Part shown: piece by piece, positions 31,052 through 42,175 of the stretch
How the letters are laid out: every line of letters starts with the position of its first letter
Numbering within the stretch: position 1 is the stretch's first letter
NCBI GenBank assembly: GCA_020543525.1
Contig: JAHYIO010000042.1
Span: 620,001 to 684,000, forward strand
Reading direction: 5' to 3'
Source of the DNA: Coriolopsis trogii
Taxonomy: Eukaryota; Basidiomycota; Agaricomycetes; Polyporales; Polyporaceae
DNA length: 64,000 nucleotides
Made by a program: the position numbers and the translations under genes
The notes under the pieces: generated by a model
What the model saw: the letters and a program-made list of their open reading frames with translations, nothing else
Told to the model about the DNA's origin: nothing
Database searches by the model: none

Positions 31052-34000
31052 ATGTCCGCACGACGACAGCCTTCCACCACCTCTCTCTCTCAGTTTGCAC
31101 GAGCTGGCTCTCCTGATCCCGCAAACCGCGGCCTCGACTTCTGCAACTCCTTCTGGGGCCTCGGCGATGGCGGAGTCGAAGTCTTGTTCGCGCGCATGCG
31201 CGGAGCGATGAGGACCATGGAGGAGCTACGAAACTTTTGGAAAGAGAGGTACGCCCGCTGTCCCTCTCTCATTCCCTCCCCTCACCCTCTATCAAGGGCG
31301 AGCATCGAGGAGCAGTACGCGAAACGTCTTGCTGCACTCTCCAAACTCACCCTCGGCAGAGATGAAATCGGGTGAGTACCGTCTATCATCTCCCGCGCAC
31401 GAGCCATCGTCCGCTGCTCACAGACACACATTCCATCCCAGAGAACTGCGCACATCCCTCGATACCCTTAAGCAGGAGACCGAGAAGCAGGCTCAAGCCC
31501 ACCAACTCGTCGCACAGTCCCTCAGACAGCATATGGAAGCCCAGGCGACCGAATTCATTGCCAAGCAGCAGCATCACAAGCGCACCTTCCAGGCACAGAT
31601 CGAGCGCGAATTCAAGACGAAACAGACTCAGGAGGGGTACGTTGCGCGAGCTAGGGAAAAGTACGAGGCCGACTGCATGAAGATCAACTCCTATACCGCC
31701 CAGAGCACGCTCATCCAGGGGCGCGACTTGGAGAAGGTCCACATGAAACTCGAACGCGCCCAGCAGACAGTGCAGGCCAACCAGCGCGATTACGCCAACT
31801 TTGCACGCGCCCTCCAGGATACGCTGCAGAAGTGGGAACACAGCTGGAAGGCGTTCTGCGACAGTTGCCAGGACCTCGAGGAGGAGCGTATCGAGTTCAT
31901 GAAGGACAACATGTGGGAGTATGCCAACGAGGTTTCTACGGTTTGTGTCTCTGACGACGAGGTGCGTTTGCCCCTGCCGATGACGCTGACGACAGAGACA
32001 CTAACAGGTTCGGGCAGTCGTGCGAGAAGCTCCGTCTAGCTCTCGAGCAGCTCGAGATTGAGCGAGACATGGAGAACTTCGTTCGCGGCTATGGCACTGG
32101 GAACGCCATACCCGATCCTCCCCCCTTCATCGATTACTCCAGCCCCGACGCGCAACCTGCCTCATCGCAGCGCCCTACCACTCATCCGTCAACATACAGC
32201 CGCCAAACCCAGCGACAGCGCCAAGCGCAACAGCAGCTTGAGCAAAGCCATCCGCCCCAGCCTGAGCCCGAAGAAGACCCTGTCAATTACACTGGCGTGG
32301 GCGCCGGCAATCGTGCACCAGATCCACAAGTTCAGCGTTCGCAGAACCAGAGCAGAGCGAGCACGCGTGGTCAGGAGGTGCTCCAGCCGCAGCCGCAGGC
32401 AAACGGTGCGATCACCAACGGACGTGTCACGCCCAACGTCGGCACCCGCCCAGCGGACCCGCATGCAGACCCAATTGACCCCACGGCGAAGACGATGCTC
32501 AAAGTCGGGTCGAACGCGTACGAAGTTGACTTGGGTCGGGATCCTCAGGCACGCCCCGGCCCCCCAGGGGGTAGTGGTTCGACCATGTCGGCTCGTGTCG
32601 GCCAGGACGACGATCCACTGGCGCAGCAGATGAAGCAGCTCACGAGAGCAGCCGCGGGCGGTAGCGTACGCAACAGCGGTCAGTGGAACCGTCCCCCTCA
32701 GCAACAACAACAGTCCCCTCCTGGTGGATCTGGCTCGCGTGGCGAACCGAACAGTCACCTCTCCTCGCCTACGAAAGCTGCAACCCCGAACCGCGACTAT
32801 CGCAAGTCGGCAGAGTTCGTCGTCGGCTCGTATCCTGCCCAGGCTCAGCCTGCGCGATCCCGTCCGGCGTCCCCCAATCCACCTACCAACGAGTTCATGA
32901 GACCTCCCTCTCAAAATGGTGTACTGCCAAACGCCGGCGTCTCCATCCCGAATGTCCTCAAGGATTACCAGCAGTCGTTCCCTGGAGAACGCAAATCGAT
33001 CAGTCGCTCGAACAGCCGTTCGAACAGCATCTCTGCCCCGCCAACGCAGGCGTCCAGCATTCGCGGCCGCCCTCTCAGTTCAGAGAGCGGACAGGCAGGT
33101 ATTGGCGCCAGGGGGAGAAGCACTAGTCCGAACCCGTACCAGCCGCTATCTCGCAGCGCAAGCCCTGCTATGCAAGGGCCGCCGCCTGGAGCCGGGAGCC
33201 ACAGCAGCTTTGGTCGTCCACCTGCGAACGGTCCGCCCGCTGGTGCTGGTCACGCCCATTCTGGATCTTCAACTCGCCAGGGATCGATCTCCATCCCGCA
33301 ACAACCATTACATCTGCAGCGGGTGGCTAGTCCCGGCATCGGGATACAGATCGATCCAAACGGACGTGTCATCGCGGACGATATGGCGAACATCTATCAG
33401 CGTCCGCCCCAGCAGGGCCCGCCGCCCACGCAGCAGCCGCCGTATGGTGCGCCGCCTCCTCAACAGGCACCGCCACAGACGCAGCAACAGATCCAGCGGA
33501 GACCGAGCTTCAACGCCGCTGGACCGAACGGCGCGCCGTATGGCCAGCAGCCTCAGCAGGGATACCCTGGGGCGCCGGTGTACAACGCGCCTCCCCCGCA
33601 GCAGCAACCGCCGTACGCTCCCCCACCTCAGCAACCACCGCAAGGGTACGGTGCGCCTCCGTACGGCCAGGCTCCACCCCCACAGCAAGTGTACGGCGGA
33701 CAGCAGCCTGGGTATGGGCAGCCGCCGCCGCCTCAAGGAGCGATGGTTCAGCGCGGGCCTTCTTTCGGTGCGAATGGGTACTATGCACCGCAGGGAATGC
33801 AGCAGCCTCAGCAGCAGCCCCAGCAACAGGCTTATCGGCCGCCCAGCCCGCGCGCGCCGAGTCCTCAGCCACCTGCGAATGCGGCACCACCGCCAACGGG
33901 TCAGTACACGGACGACGGCAGGGGGGTGTTGTTCTATGGTACGTCGTTGTCTCGATTCACATGCAGAACGTCAACTGACGCGTAGTCTGTCCTTGACCAC

Positions 34001-34182
34001 TAGTCAAAGCGATGTACAACTACCGGGCGACGATCGACGAGGAGTTCGACTTCCAGGAGGGAGATATCATCGCCGTCACGGCGACACCCGAGGACGGGTG
34101 GTGGAGTGGAGAGTTGCTGGACGAGAGTCGGAGACAGCCCGGGAGACACATTTTCCCGAGCAACTTTGTGTGCTTGTTCTGA
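31052..34182 (+). CDS. F-BAR and SH3 protein of the Cdc15/Imp2/Hof1 type (cytokinesis scaffold)
   Basis: Model: join(31052..31248, 31297..31371, 31442..31961, 32018..33938, 34004..34182), 963 aa. F-BAR domain at about residues 25-270: LDFCNSFWGLGDGGVEVLFARM, ERASIEEQYAKRLAALSK, then long coiled-coil helices (KQETEKQAQAHQLVAQSLRQ). A roughly 600-residue disordered Ser/Pro/Gln linker follows, with PPQQ-rich repeats at 33.4-33.9 kb. A C-terminal SH3 domain fills the last 59 residues (VKAMYNYRATIDEEFDFQEGD ... GWWSGEL ... IFPSNFV). These proteins bind curved plasma membrane and scaffold the actomyosin ring and septum. Introns are 48-70 nt; the fourth exon carries the entire linker. Confidence 0.93.
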
Positions 34183-34537
34183 GCCTTCGTGCGTTGTCCT
34201 TTGTCTGCGTATCGCCCCGCTCTCATGTTGTATACCTTCGGTTCGTTAGCAGGTTTGTGTTTCGGAGTTTGTCTACTTCTGATCTGTCTTGAATTCCTTG
34301 CGGTCACGCATGTCTTGCAACTGATTTCATCCTACAAGGTCCCACGCTCTTTCCTCCAGCCCTCGCTACTTTTTCGACATTCTCAATCTGCCCATCATCA
34401 ATCTTTTGCCACCCGTCCTCTCCCTCAACTTGATTTGTTGTTCTGTGCTGTTCGTGTCCCCTCCCTGTGACATGCTCTCATTTGTGTCCTTAGCCCCACG
34501 TCGATTGATGGGGATTGCATACCTGTAATTTATTGAC

Positions 34538-34744
34538 ATGACTTTTACGCGACTCATGACCCGCAAGGGCATCCCATGGAACATCTCTGATGAGTTGGAA
34601 AGCTTCCGTTGCTATGAAGCGGCCCTTTGGCGTAATAGCCCCATTATACACCATTGGGATACCCAAACCACAGTAGACACCGATGCCTCCGACTATATCA
34701 TCATCGTCTCTCCATTACCACCGGTAATAGAGCAGGATGACTGA
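34538..34744 (+). pseudogene. Ty3/gypsy RT-RNase H connection fragment
   Basis: The 68-codon frame reads TRLMTRKGIPWNISDELESF ... SPIIHHWDTQTTVDTDASDY. That is the segment linking reverse transcriptase to RNase H (consensus LTRKG-PW-W...F-LK....P.L.HWD....ETDASDY). It stands alone without LTRs or other pol domains. Surrounding bases 34183-34963 show nothing else recognisable. Confidence 0.75.
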
Positions 34745-34963
34745 CTCGACTCGGAGCATATAGATCGATACACAAAACGCATACACTCCTCGCCACGGTG
34801 TTCTCAACGACACGGCGGCTTTCGGGTGCCTACGTAACATTCAATTCCAACATTTCCTTGACCAATGAAACGAGTGACTGGTGGGCGAATTGAACGAGGA
34901 AGCGAGTCAGCGAGATTATGGTCAGTAGGGGACATACGTTCAAGTATCACACAACGAACCATC

Positions 34964-35575
34964 CTAAGCATGGTCAAGAGCTGCGCAACCAGCCTTGATC
35001 TCGTTTACAACAGCGAGGAGGCGCTGCTCTCCCTCCGGCTCCAATACGTCGTAGTTCCAACGGTCAGCCGGTGCCACATCGTTCGACCGTGTAGGGTGGC
35101 GCGGAATGGCAATAGGGTGGATCTCTGGATTCGGAGTATTTGTTGCTCGGGTGTAGAAGCACATCTTGGTCCCCAATGCGCTAACGGCGTGTAGCGTGCC
35201 CAAAGGACATCTCGCTAGAATGCAGTCAGTAGGTACGTCAAGGTTCAGCTTGAACCGAGCAGACCACTCACGGGCTAAATCATCCATGCGCTGTCTGATC
35301 TGTGTATCCGCGGCTTCCCGTTTCGAGAGGAAGTCCAAGTGGCTTGGAGGCTTGAGTTCGAAGATCAAAACGGATCGATTTTCTAGGTAAACTTCGAACA
35401 TGAATATGAAGTCGGATGCGCCTCGAGAGTCAGGCATGTACTGCGGCACGACCACAAAGTCGGTGTCAGGAGGAAAGAGGGTGTTGAGGAGCTTGTTATA
35501 TGGACCGTGAAAGTCGCTCTCAGAGGGATTGGGAGGGATGGTAGCAAACTGGCGAAGGACCTTTTGAGACCACAT
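34964..35575 (-). CDS. PD-(D/E)XK nuclease-like fungal protein, transposon inserted just upstream
   Basis: The start MWSQKVLRQFATIPP at 35575 lies 22 bp inside the host side of the big transposon border. A likely 57-nt intron (35215..35271, GTGAGT...TTCTAG, with CTGAC branch) leaves 184 aa; read through, it is 203 aa. The core GASDFIFMFEVYLENRSVLIFELKPPSHLD fits the D...E-x-K signature of restriction-nuclease-like folds, followed by REAADTQIRQRMDDLA and LHAVSALGTKMCFY, a pattern I associate with a basidiomycete-expanded family. The substrate is unknown. An in-frame ATG at 35752 inside the transposon arm could add 59 residues. An N-terminal exon may have been separated by the insertion. Confidence 0.65.
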   Translation of the reverse strand: MWSQKVLRQFATIPPNPSESDFHGPYNKLLNTLFPPDTDFVVVPQYMPDSRGASDFIFMFEVYLENRSVLIFELKPPSHLDFLSKREAADTQIRQRMDDLAREWSARFKLNLDVPTDCILARCPLGTLHAVSALGTKMCFYTRATNTPNPEIHPIAIPRHPTRSNDVAPADRWNYDVLEPEGEQRLLAVVNEIKAGCAALDHA

Positions 35576-35596
35576 TATGGAATGAAGACGATTACA

Positions 35597-37632
35597 CACC
35601 TGATCATCCCACGTTCCGGCTCTAAGTAGGCCTGTCACGCCAGCGCGCTGGCGGGCCTCACTTGGGTTGCTTTCCCCTGCCCTGCGTACTTTTCGATAAT
35701 TATCTCGAGATTCCTGTCTATGACACAAGTCTCTCATGTCACTCAATGTCAATATATGTTCGGAGCCATCTCCCTCATATGTTCTCCGCTCCCATCGGCC
35801 CCTCGCACATATTGTATGTTCGCTGCATTGTTCGGTTCCTGGCCCCCAATGGCACTCAAGACCACATCAGGAAAAACCTGAAATCCTAATGAGAGATAAA
35901 TTAGAGAGGTCCACCCACTAATCCATTTAATGCCATATAACGTCTACTAATTCTCTTGGGAATACACAGGGTACTTGTATAGTGCTATTTATTATCTTCA
36001 AGGCCATATATGTGCAGCCGATACAAGGATTCGTGTCACGGAGTTGATAATCGAGACGATTCAACTGCATCGAGCAGTGGACTGGGGGATCGCGAAGTGC
36101 ACCAGGGCCGGCCCTAAGCCCTGGCGGCATTCTCCGAGGCGTGTCTTATTGCGCATCTCAGCATGTTCAACTTCGAACTTCACTTGTCCCTGCCTATCTC
36201 TGCTCACTGCGGCTCTGTCGAATTGGGTCTTGCTCTCAGGCATCTCGTTCTGTGGACTTCTTGCGCTCAGCTTGTGGGCTTGGCGTCGGTCTCTGCTCTC
36301 TGCTGGGGTCGATGTCTTGCTACCGCTCTGAATACCCTAGGCTGCTATGACGACTACTGGAGTGTCTCCTGATGTCTCCCTTCTGCACCGTCCCGTCGAT
36401 GTGCTGAAGCAAAGTTACAAAAAAGTGACTGACATTTGATGGCATGTGAACGTTGAGGCAGTGAGGAGAGGCACCGATACAATGGTGCATTCTCTCTTCA
36501 TGCTCTAGCCTTCTTCTGCTGACACCGGGAATTTGTGTATGAAACCAGACACCCAGGTGAGTAGTAGTTTCGAGGCTGAATTGTTGCCGTATCACGAGTG
36601 CGTCACATACCAATTGTGTGTGTTCATATCATTACCTCGGTACCCCGCTGGTACGTGTTTTATTCTCGACTTCGCTTCTCTCTACTAACTCAGAGCTCAG
36701 TCAGCGGTGACTCCTGGGCCTACGTCAATGTTTCCGCAGCACGGGCCTCGGTGAGATGCTACCCACGTCACTCAGACCTCATGCGCGTCCTGTTCCTGGG
36801 CGCAACGATTGCTTGGGACATTCCTCTCCCTGTACGCGCCATCAGGTTCCGAGGTGGCTGTGTGTAGCATCTGTGTCTGTCTGTCTGATTGTGCACTTTC
36901 CATACAGTAGTTATTCTATGTAGTCGAGTACGACACAATGCTAGCCTTTTTTTTGCAGTGTCATGCGCACGATCGAGCGGATATGGGGCCAGAATTGTGT
37001 AATAAAATAGGCATAAACAACGTGATATTGCTGCACTTATGTGCGACTAACAACCTCTAATCACGCTTGTTATTTGGGGACCTACCATTTTATGCTAATG
37101 AACTAATCACCCATTTTAGTCGTATTTAGACATATTTATCCCTAATATGAGGTTTGGGTTTTCCCTGATGCACTGTTTTTGTATGTCCTGCCCTCTTTCC
37201 TTTTCCGCTCCCTTCCCGATTCTCTCTCCCAAAGCAGTCTGCAGAGTTTCTTCAAGCGCTCTCCCGCCACTCGTGGGCGCTTCCTCCTTGTTATCTGCCA
37301 CGTACATCCCGACGCCATCCACACCACTCCCGCCATTGCTGTCCTCGCTCCCACCGTCACTGTCCTTGCTCCTGCCATTGCTGTCCTCGCTCCTGCCGTC
37401 GCTGTCCTCACTCCTGCCGTCACTGTCACTGTCCTTATGTCTATCAACCTCTTACCATCGTACTTGTCCCCATTTACACCCTCACTGTCCTTACTTGCCT
37501 TGCTGTTACTGCTGTCATCTGCCATCCTCCCTGTCCCTAGTCACCTCGCTGTCACTGCTGTCACCCCACCGTCCTTGTCATTGCCTCTGTCATGTTGAGG
37601 ATCTTCCCAACGCAGCACAGACAAGTAGAAGC
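35597..37632. repeat. Left terminal inverted repeat of the KDZ transposon, split by element X3
   Basis: Matches the right arm inverted. Contains an 8-codon (24-bp) minisatellite at about 37321-37440 (units like CTGTCCTCGCTCCTGCCGTC) whose copy number is higher than in the right arm. An outward-facing frame (SDMRDLCHRQESRDNYRKV) stays open up to the tip. Confidence 0.85.
35865..37170. mobile_element. DNA transposon X3, CATCAGG family, nested in the left arm
   Basis: Ends CATCAGGAAAAACCTGAAAT and inverted GGTTTGGGTTTTCCCTGATG; 1306 bp. Flanked by CA twice, while the right arm of the host transposon has the empty site GAGACCACTGTTT with one CA. Homologous along its length to X4, in the opposite orientation. 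No coding frame recognised. Confidence 0.9.
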
Positions 37633-38151
37633 CAATAACACCACATAGGAGGTTGTTGACTCCGGCACATAAGTCTTGAGACGGGTATGCCTTCCTCACC
37701 GCCTTCTGCTGACCATGAGAAGGCTCACCAGGCCACCACAGGCTGCACCACCAGTCTCGCGGTCAAGACAAGCCTCCTCCCGTCACATCAGAGACATGTA
37801 ATACCCATGATTGTACCCTTCTACACTGCCTCCATCCCCACTTCTCTCGGGATCTACACGTATGTTACCAGGGCTTTCCACCATTCGTGACATATCCATC
37901 CTGTCAGACTGCTCTATCTCACTCTCCACTGGTTGCTCATCATTGTCATTTGGCCTTTGCCTGTATGACTCACTACTATAATCTATTGTCACATAGATAT
38001 CGTCATATTCTCCACTCGCCACCGTGGTAATTCAGACAGACCAGACAATGTAACGTTTTTATCTACTGACACATGTATCTCCGCGTGCCATGAACAAGAC
38101 TTCCGGCAAGGTACAAGAATGTTTCAAGATACTGCGACTATGACTATTTAG
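37633..38151. other. Inner flank of the left arm, no gene recognised
   Basis: A roughly 40-bp stretch (ATGATTGTACCCTTCTACAC, 37806 on) has an imperfect inverted partner near 46950, inside the right arm, so the arms' homology may once have reached further in. Confidence 0.4.
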
Positions 38152-39625
38152 CTATGAATCCGCCATTGGGTCATTATGAATCTCACCTTCCTTGTCTTCC
38201 GTGTGGCGTTGTTTGCGGAACTTCCCCTTGTTGCTGCGGGACTTCCATGCCAGAACAAGACCTTCCTGCGCTTTGCGAGTGTACTCTGCCTGGCGGTGTG
38301 CCTTCTCCACAGATGTCAAACGGTAGAAGTGACAGTCACCTTTGTCGGTGGCTCTAGAGACATACCAAGACTAGCGGGACAGCCAAATGTCTCATAAGTC
38401 CACCCGACTAGCTCAACCCCATAATCAAGTACAATGTCCTTCTTGTAATTCTTATACTGCATGATAACCTTCTTATTGCCGGTAATATCGACTAAAGAAT
38501 AGGAGATCCGTATGGTTAGTTATACTATATCATCTATGCACTAGAATAATTCGAGGTAAGTACCTAGCATACTATTGATCCGGTCTTGAATCTCGGCCTT
38601 GATCCAGTCGGCGCAGTCTTTGGCTGAGCGCAGGTACACTGTGGGGAGCAGTATCAGACCTCATGTAGAAGAGAACAATGTGAATTTGATGGACGTACCC
38701 ATAACATCACAGCCTGCAATCGCAAAAGCCTCGAAGAGACCACTAATTATCTCAATGTCCCATTTTTTGATAGCACCTGTGAGGTACTGGTTAATCTCAT
38801 GGCTGGTAAAATACCAACGAGGCGGCATTGGGAACTCAGAGTTGTTGTGGACAATGCAGAAAAAGGCTTTGACACCGGCATAGCATCTAAGGCCCATCAA
38901 CTATAGCGCATGTATCAGTGAAAGCCTTGTGGTGAGACTATTGCTCAACTGGACTGACCATGCCCTCGACCTTCTCACACACTGACCGGACATCTGATGA
39001 GCGGCCGCACTAGTTGAGACGGACACCCATGTTGTGGGAGTCACACTTCTCGGCGAAGTCATAAACAAGTGCCTCCTTCTCTGCCATGGTGAGCTTGTCA
39101 TACTTGTCGCGGTGCTTGTGCTGCAGGTTGATAATGTTGACAGATTCACCTGAGTGCTCTGCAGGCTTGGCTTAAAACTGAATGACATTGTGAAATGGCA
39201 ATGAACTCACCGTCCATATACTCCACATGCAGACTATGACCCCATGCATTGTACATGTTCAGATTGCAGGCCTTCTGCATTGTCGCACCGGCAGTAAACA
39301 TCATACGCAAGTAATAGTCCGGCTTGTTGCCGCAAGATTCCAACAACTGCAGTGTGACCTGGTTGGAATAAGCATAGAAGTTAGTCATTGCCTTCTTCAC
39401 AATCTTGTTGCAGACAGCAGCACGTCCGGCTTGGTCTAAGCGTTGTGTGGCCGTCAAAGGAACTTTGGTGCGCATTGAAGGGAGAATGGGCCAGGCGACC
39501 ACTATTTGCGACGGCCCATACACAACATCAACAGTGCGCCGGGTGGGCTTCTGAGTAGGGATTTTGCCTTCCTGCGCTGCAGAAGAGCTGTTGATAGCTG
39601 CGAGTGGGGGAGAGGGCTCAGACAT
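38152..39625 (-). pseudogene. Cargo gene 1: unknown agaricomycete protein, one in-frame stop
   Basis: Reconstructed from MSEPSPPLAAINSSS (ATG 39625) over about six exons joined by clear introns (exon 1 39211..39625, exon 2 from 39170). Segments include TQRLDQAGRAAVCNKIVKKA, LQHKHRDKYDKLTMAEKEAL, PPRWYFTSHEINQYLTGAIK, DWIKAEIQDRINSML, KNYKKDIVLDYGVELVGW and a basic C-terminus. A TAG after SHNMGVRLN (about 39012) and a probable 1-nt shift near 38350 break it. The pattern ending in ELVGW...S.L followed by a basic tail recurs in mushroom genomes, but I cannot name the function. Its place inside the KDZ transposon makes it cargo. Confidence 0.55.
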
Positions 39626-39806
39626 CGTCCAGAAAACAGGAGAAAGGACGGGAGTCAGTGAATGGGTGAGGAACAGGTCAGCAAATACAGTGGAAAATAT
39701 GGGGCCCCGCCGCACTATCAGGACGCACCTAACAACATGCAACCCGCCATATATCAGGATGAATGTGGAATCACTGTTGACTGAAGGAGAGCATAAGTGA
39801 GGCGTT

Positions 39807-39822
39807 GGGGGGGGGGGGGGGG
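39807..39822. repeat. Homopolymer G(16)
   Basis: Sixteen consecutive G; length could be unreliable. Confidence 0.85.
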
Positions 39823-40077
39823 AAATCGTGGAGCTCGTAGGGGATCATGGAGCTTATACCTAGTGCATACGAAAAATAATTGCCTGTTATGATCTAGTCA
39901 TGCAACAGAGAGAATATGGACTCACCATTGATTGAAGGAGAGCATAAGCGAGACATCCAGGAAGAGATCATAGGGCACATAGAGAAGGAATTACTTAGCC
40001 ACAACAGTTGAGCGCTCATGCCGCACATTTCTCTCACAATGTCACGGCCAGCGACAATTCTAAAACCTTAGTCTCAT

Positions 40078-42175
40078 TCATTGATAGCAGGACAGGCAAG
40101 AACATAGTAAGCAACCCCATAACACCAAGAAACACGGCAGAACAAGCACAGACAGACAACAAACAAAGATGCGGAGGTACTTATACACAAAAACGATATT
40201 GAAATGTTTGTGGAGACACCAGCACAGCCATGCCCCCCTCAGTCTGTGGTGTATGGGAGGCCATTGTCCGTGTACATTGCGTTGACTATGGACCGCACAA
40301 GATGAGTCGGGCAGTCTGCGATCAATGCCTTCACCACCTGGTACCATAAGTCCACTGGTTGAGTCCTTGAGATCTGCATTAGCACCTGATGGTAAGTCAT
40401 GCTGAAATTGTGCCTCTCCAGGACTTCCTGAGTGTGTGGGCCGTACGTCCACCACAGATGGTGATGTTGAGAGGGGGGGAGGACTGCCGCAGTCAGAGGT
40501 GCTGTCCTGGGCGCTCCCTGCCACCTCTGTGTTCTGGTCCGATGACATTCTTGGCATATTCAGGTATTCAGACATCGGGGTTGCGGACAGACTGGACACT
40601 GATGAGACTGAGGGGATTGACAACAACGCTGAGACTGAGCGCAAGGTTGCCTGGGGAACAGGCGTGGAAACAGGTGTGTGCGGAGCGTGGTGGGTTGGGA
40701 TAGACGAGGATGGTGCACATGGCTGCGCGTACGTCGGGGCAGACAATGATGGCGCACGTGTTGGGGCAGACAACGACAGCACACGTATTGGGGAGGACGA
40801 GGAGGGCACATGCGCCGGAGCAGACAAGGGCGGTGCACATGCCGGGGCAGATGGAGATAGCATGTGTGCCGGTGAGGCTGTCCCCTTGGTGAGGTGGCCA
40901 GGCTCCAAAATCAAAGTTGGTGAGCAGCTCGCGCTGAGCTGACTCTCCAGTTCATCACGCTCTGTGTTATGGTGAGTAAATTGTAACTCTATGAATGTAA
41001 GTGCACGTACCGGCTGCCACTGCGTAGAGAACGTCCCTCAAGTTGTCAATGTTGTCCTCTTGCACCTGCTTCAATGCCTCCAACTCCTGAATACGTGTAT
41101 CCAACTGCCCAACATATTGCTCCATGTCGCACACACCCCATGCCCGATTCTGCGCCTCGAGCTCATTGTTGCGTGCCTGCAATTGTGTGACAAGCCAATT
41201 GCCATGGTCTTGCCCATCGTTGGCATTGGCGTTGTCATCAGCGGATGCTCTCTACTTCTCCTCCCGTTGCATTGTAGGCATTGACAAGGAGGAAGAGGGC
41301 ATCGGGGGGGCCAAGCACATCGAGCTGGGCCCTGGTCTGGGCGTCGTGGGTGGCGGCACAAAAATCGGCGCGTCGCTGGCGGGCGCTGGCGCTGGAGCAT
41401 GTGGGGTGGCCAGAGGCTCAATGCCAATGGGAATGGGAGGTGAAATGACATCACATGCAATGAGATCGCTGATCAGCGCTCCGAGCGCACTGGGAGGGCA
41501 TCCGTAGGCCTTGATGTGCATTGTTGTGGAGGTCGTGATAAGTTCCTGATTGACGATGCATGCTGGGTGGGTGACTGGCTCATTGTGGAGGTATTTGGCA
41601 TGGTCCCACATGTCCATCATGGGGAGAGCGACATGTTCAATAAAATACTGGATGAGTTGCGCAATGGCAACTTGAGTGGAGGGGACTTGGTCGCGGATGA
41701 GGATGGGAGCAAAAACATCACACTTGACCTCCAACACTACGGAAGGAGCGCCATTAAGACGTGTCCCACCATAGTGTATCATAAAAGTGCTTCCCATGCT
41801 GACCCTGTCGAGCATGGTCATCTGTGAGGCTGTTAGTTTTTGTATTAGAAGCCACTGTAACATTGCGCTTACCAAGTCCATAACCACTTGCATGTAATGA
41901 TCTCTCATCCCTGAACGCCAACCTGTGAGACCATGGCTCCCGAGAGCAGCCCAATGAGCAGGGTGAACCTGTCCGTGGGGGGGGACATAAGTGGCTTCAT
42001 CCCTCGACGTGCCAGTGACAATCCACACAATCACAGCGGCATGCACGTGGTCCTCTTGCGCGTTTGCCAGCAGAGGGTGTCGGCGCAGATGATACACAGC
42101 AGAGCAGAGGCCATTTGGCGTCAACCGACAGCTATCAAGTGGTTCAATACGATTGATCTCGTTGGAGTTGCTCAT
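40078..42175 (-). pseudogene. Cargo gene 2: unknown protein with coiled coil and Ser/Pro-rich tail, one amber codon
   Basis: Model: complement(join(40078..40961, 41011..42175)), 682 codons with a TAG at 41252-41254 (codon 308). The 49-nt intron has a GTACGTGC donor and ACACAG acceptor. The first 300 residues look globular (CSAVYHLRRHPLLANAQEDH ... FMIHYGGTRLNGAPSVVLEVK ... LIQYFIEHVALPMMDMWDHA). VVLEVK after an upstream Asp could be a PD-(D/E)XK remnant, but that is weak. A coiled coil follows (QARNNELEAQNRAW ... RIQELEALKQVQEDN), then a low-complexity Ala/Pro/Ser tail with 33-nt tandem repeats. I recognise no family. Confidence 0.6.
40700..40865. repeat. 33-bp coding minisatellite in cargo gene 2
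   Basis: About five diverged units of GGGGCAGACAATGATGGCGC-type sequence; on the coding strand they read SAPTRAPSLSAPTYA-like repeats. Confidence 0.8.

Noticed and set aside
32058..34292. Arg/Ser-rich frames in other phases across the F-BAR/SH3 gene
   Set aside because: Shadows of the Pro/Gln-rich linker exon.
40700..40865. Possible CRISPR-like array
   Set aside because: Units are contiguous and diverged, without spacers, and lie in a eukaryotic coding exon.
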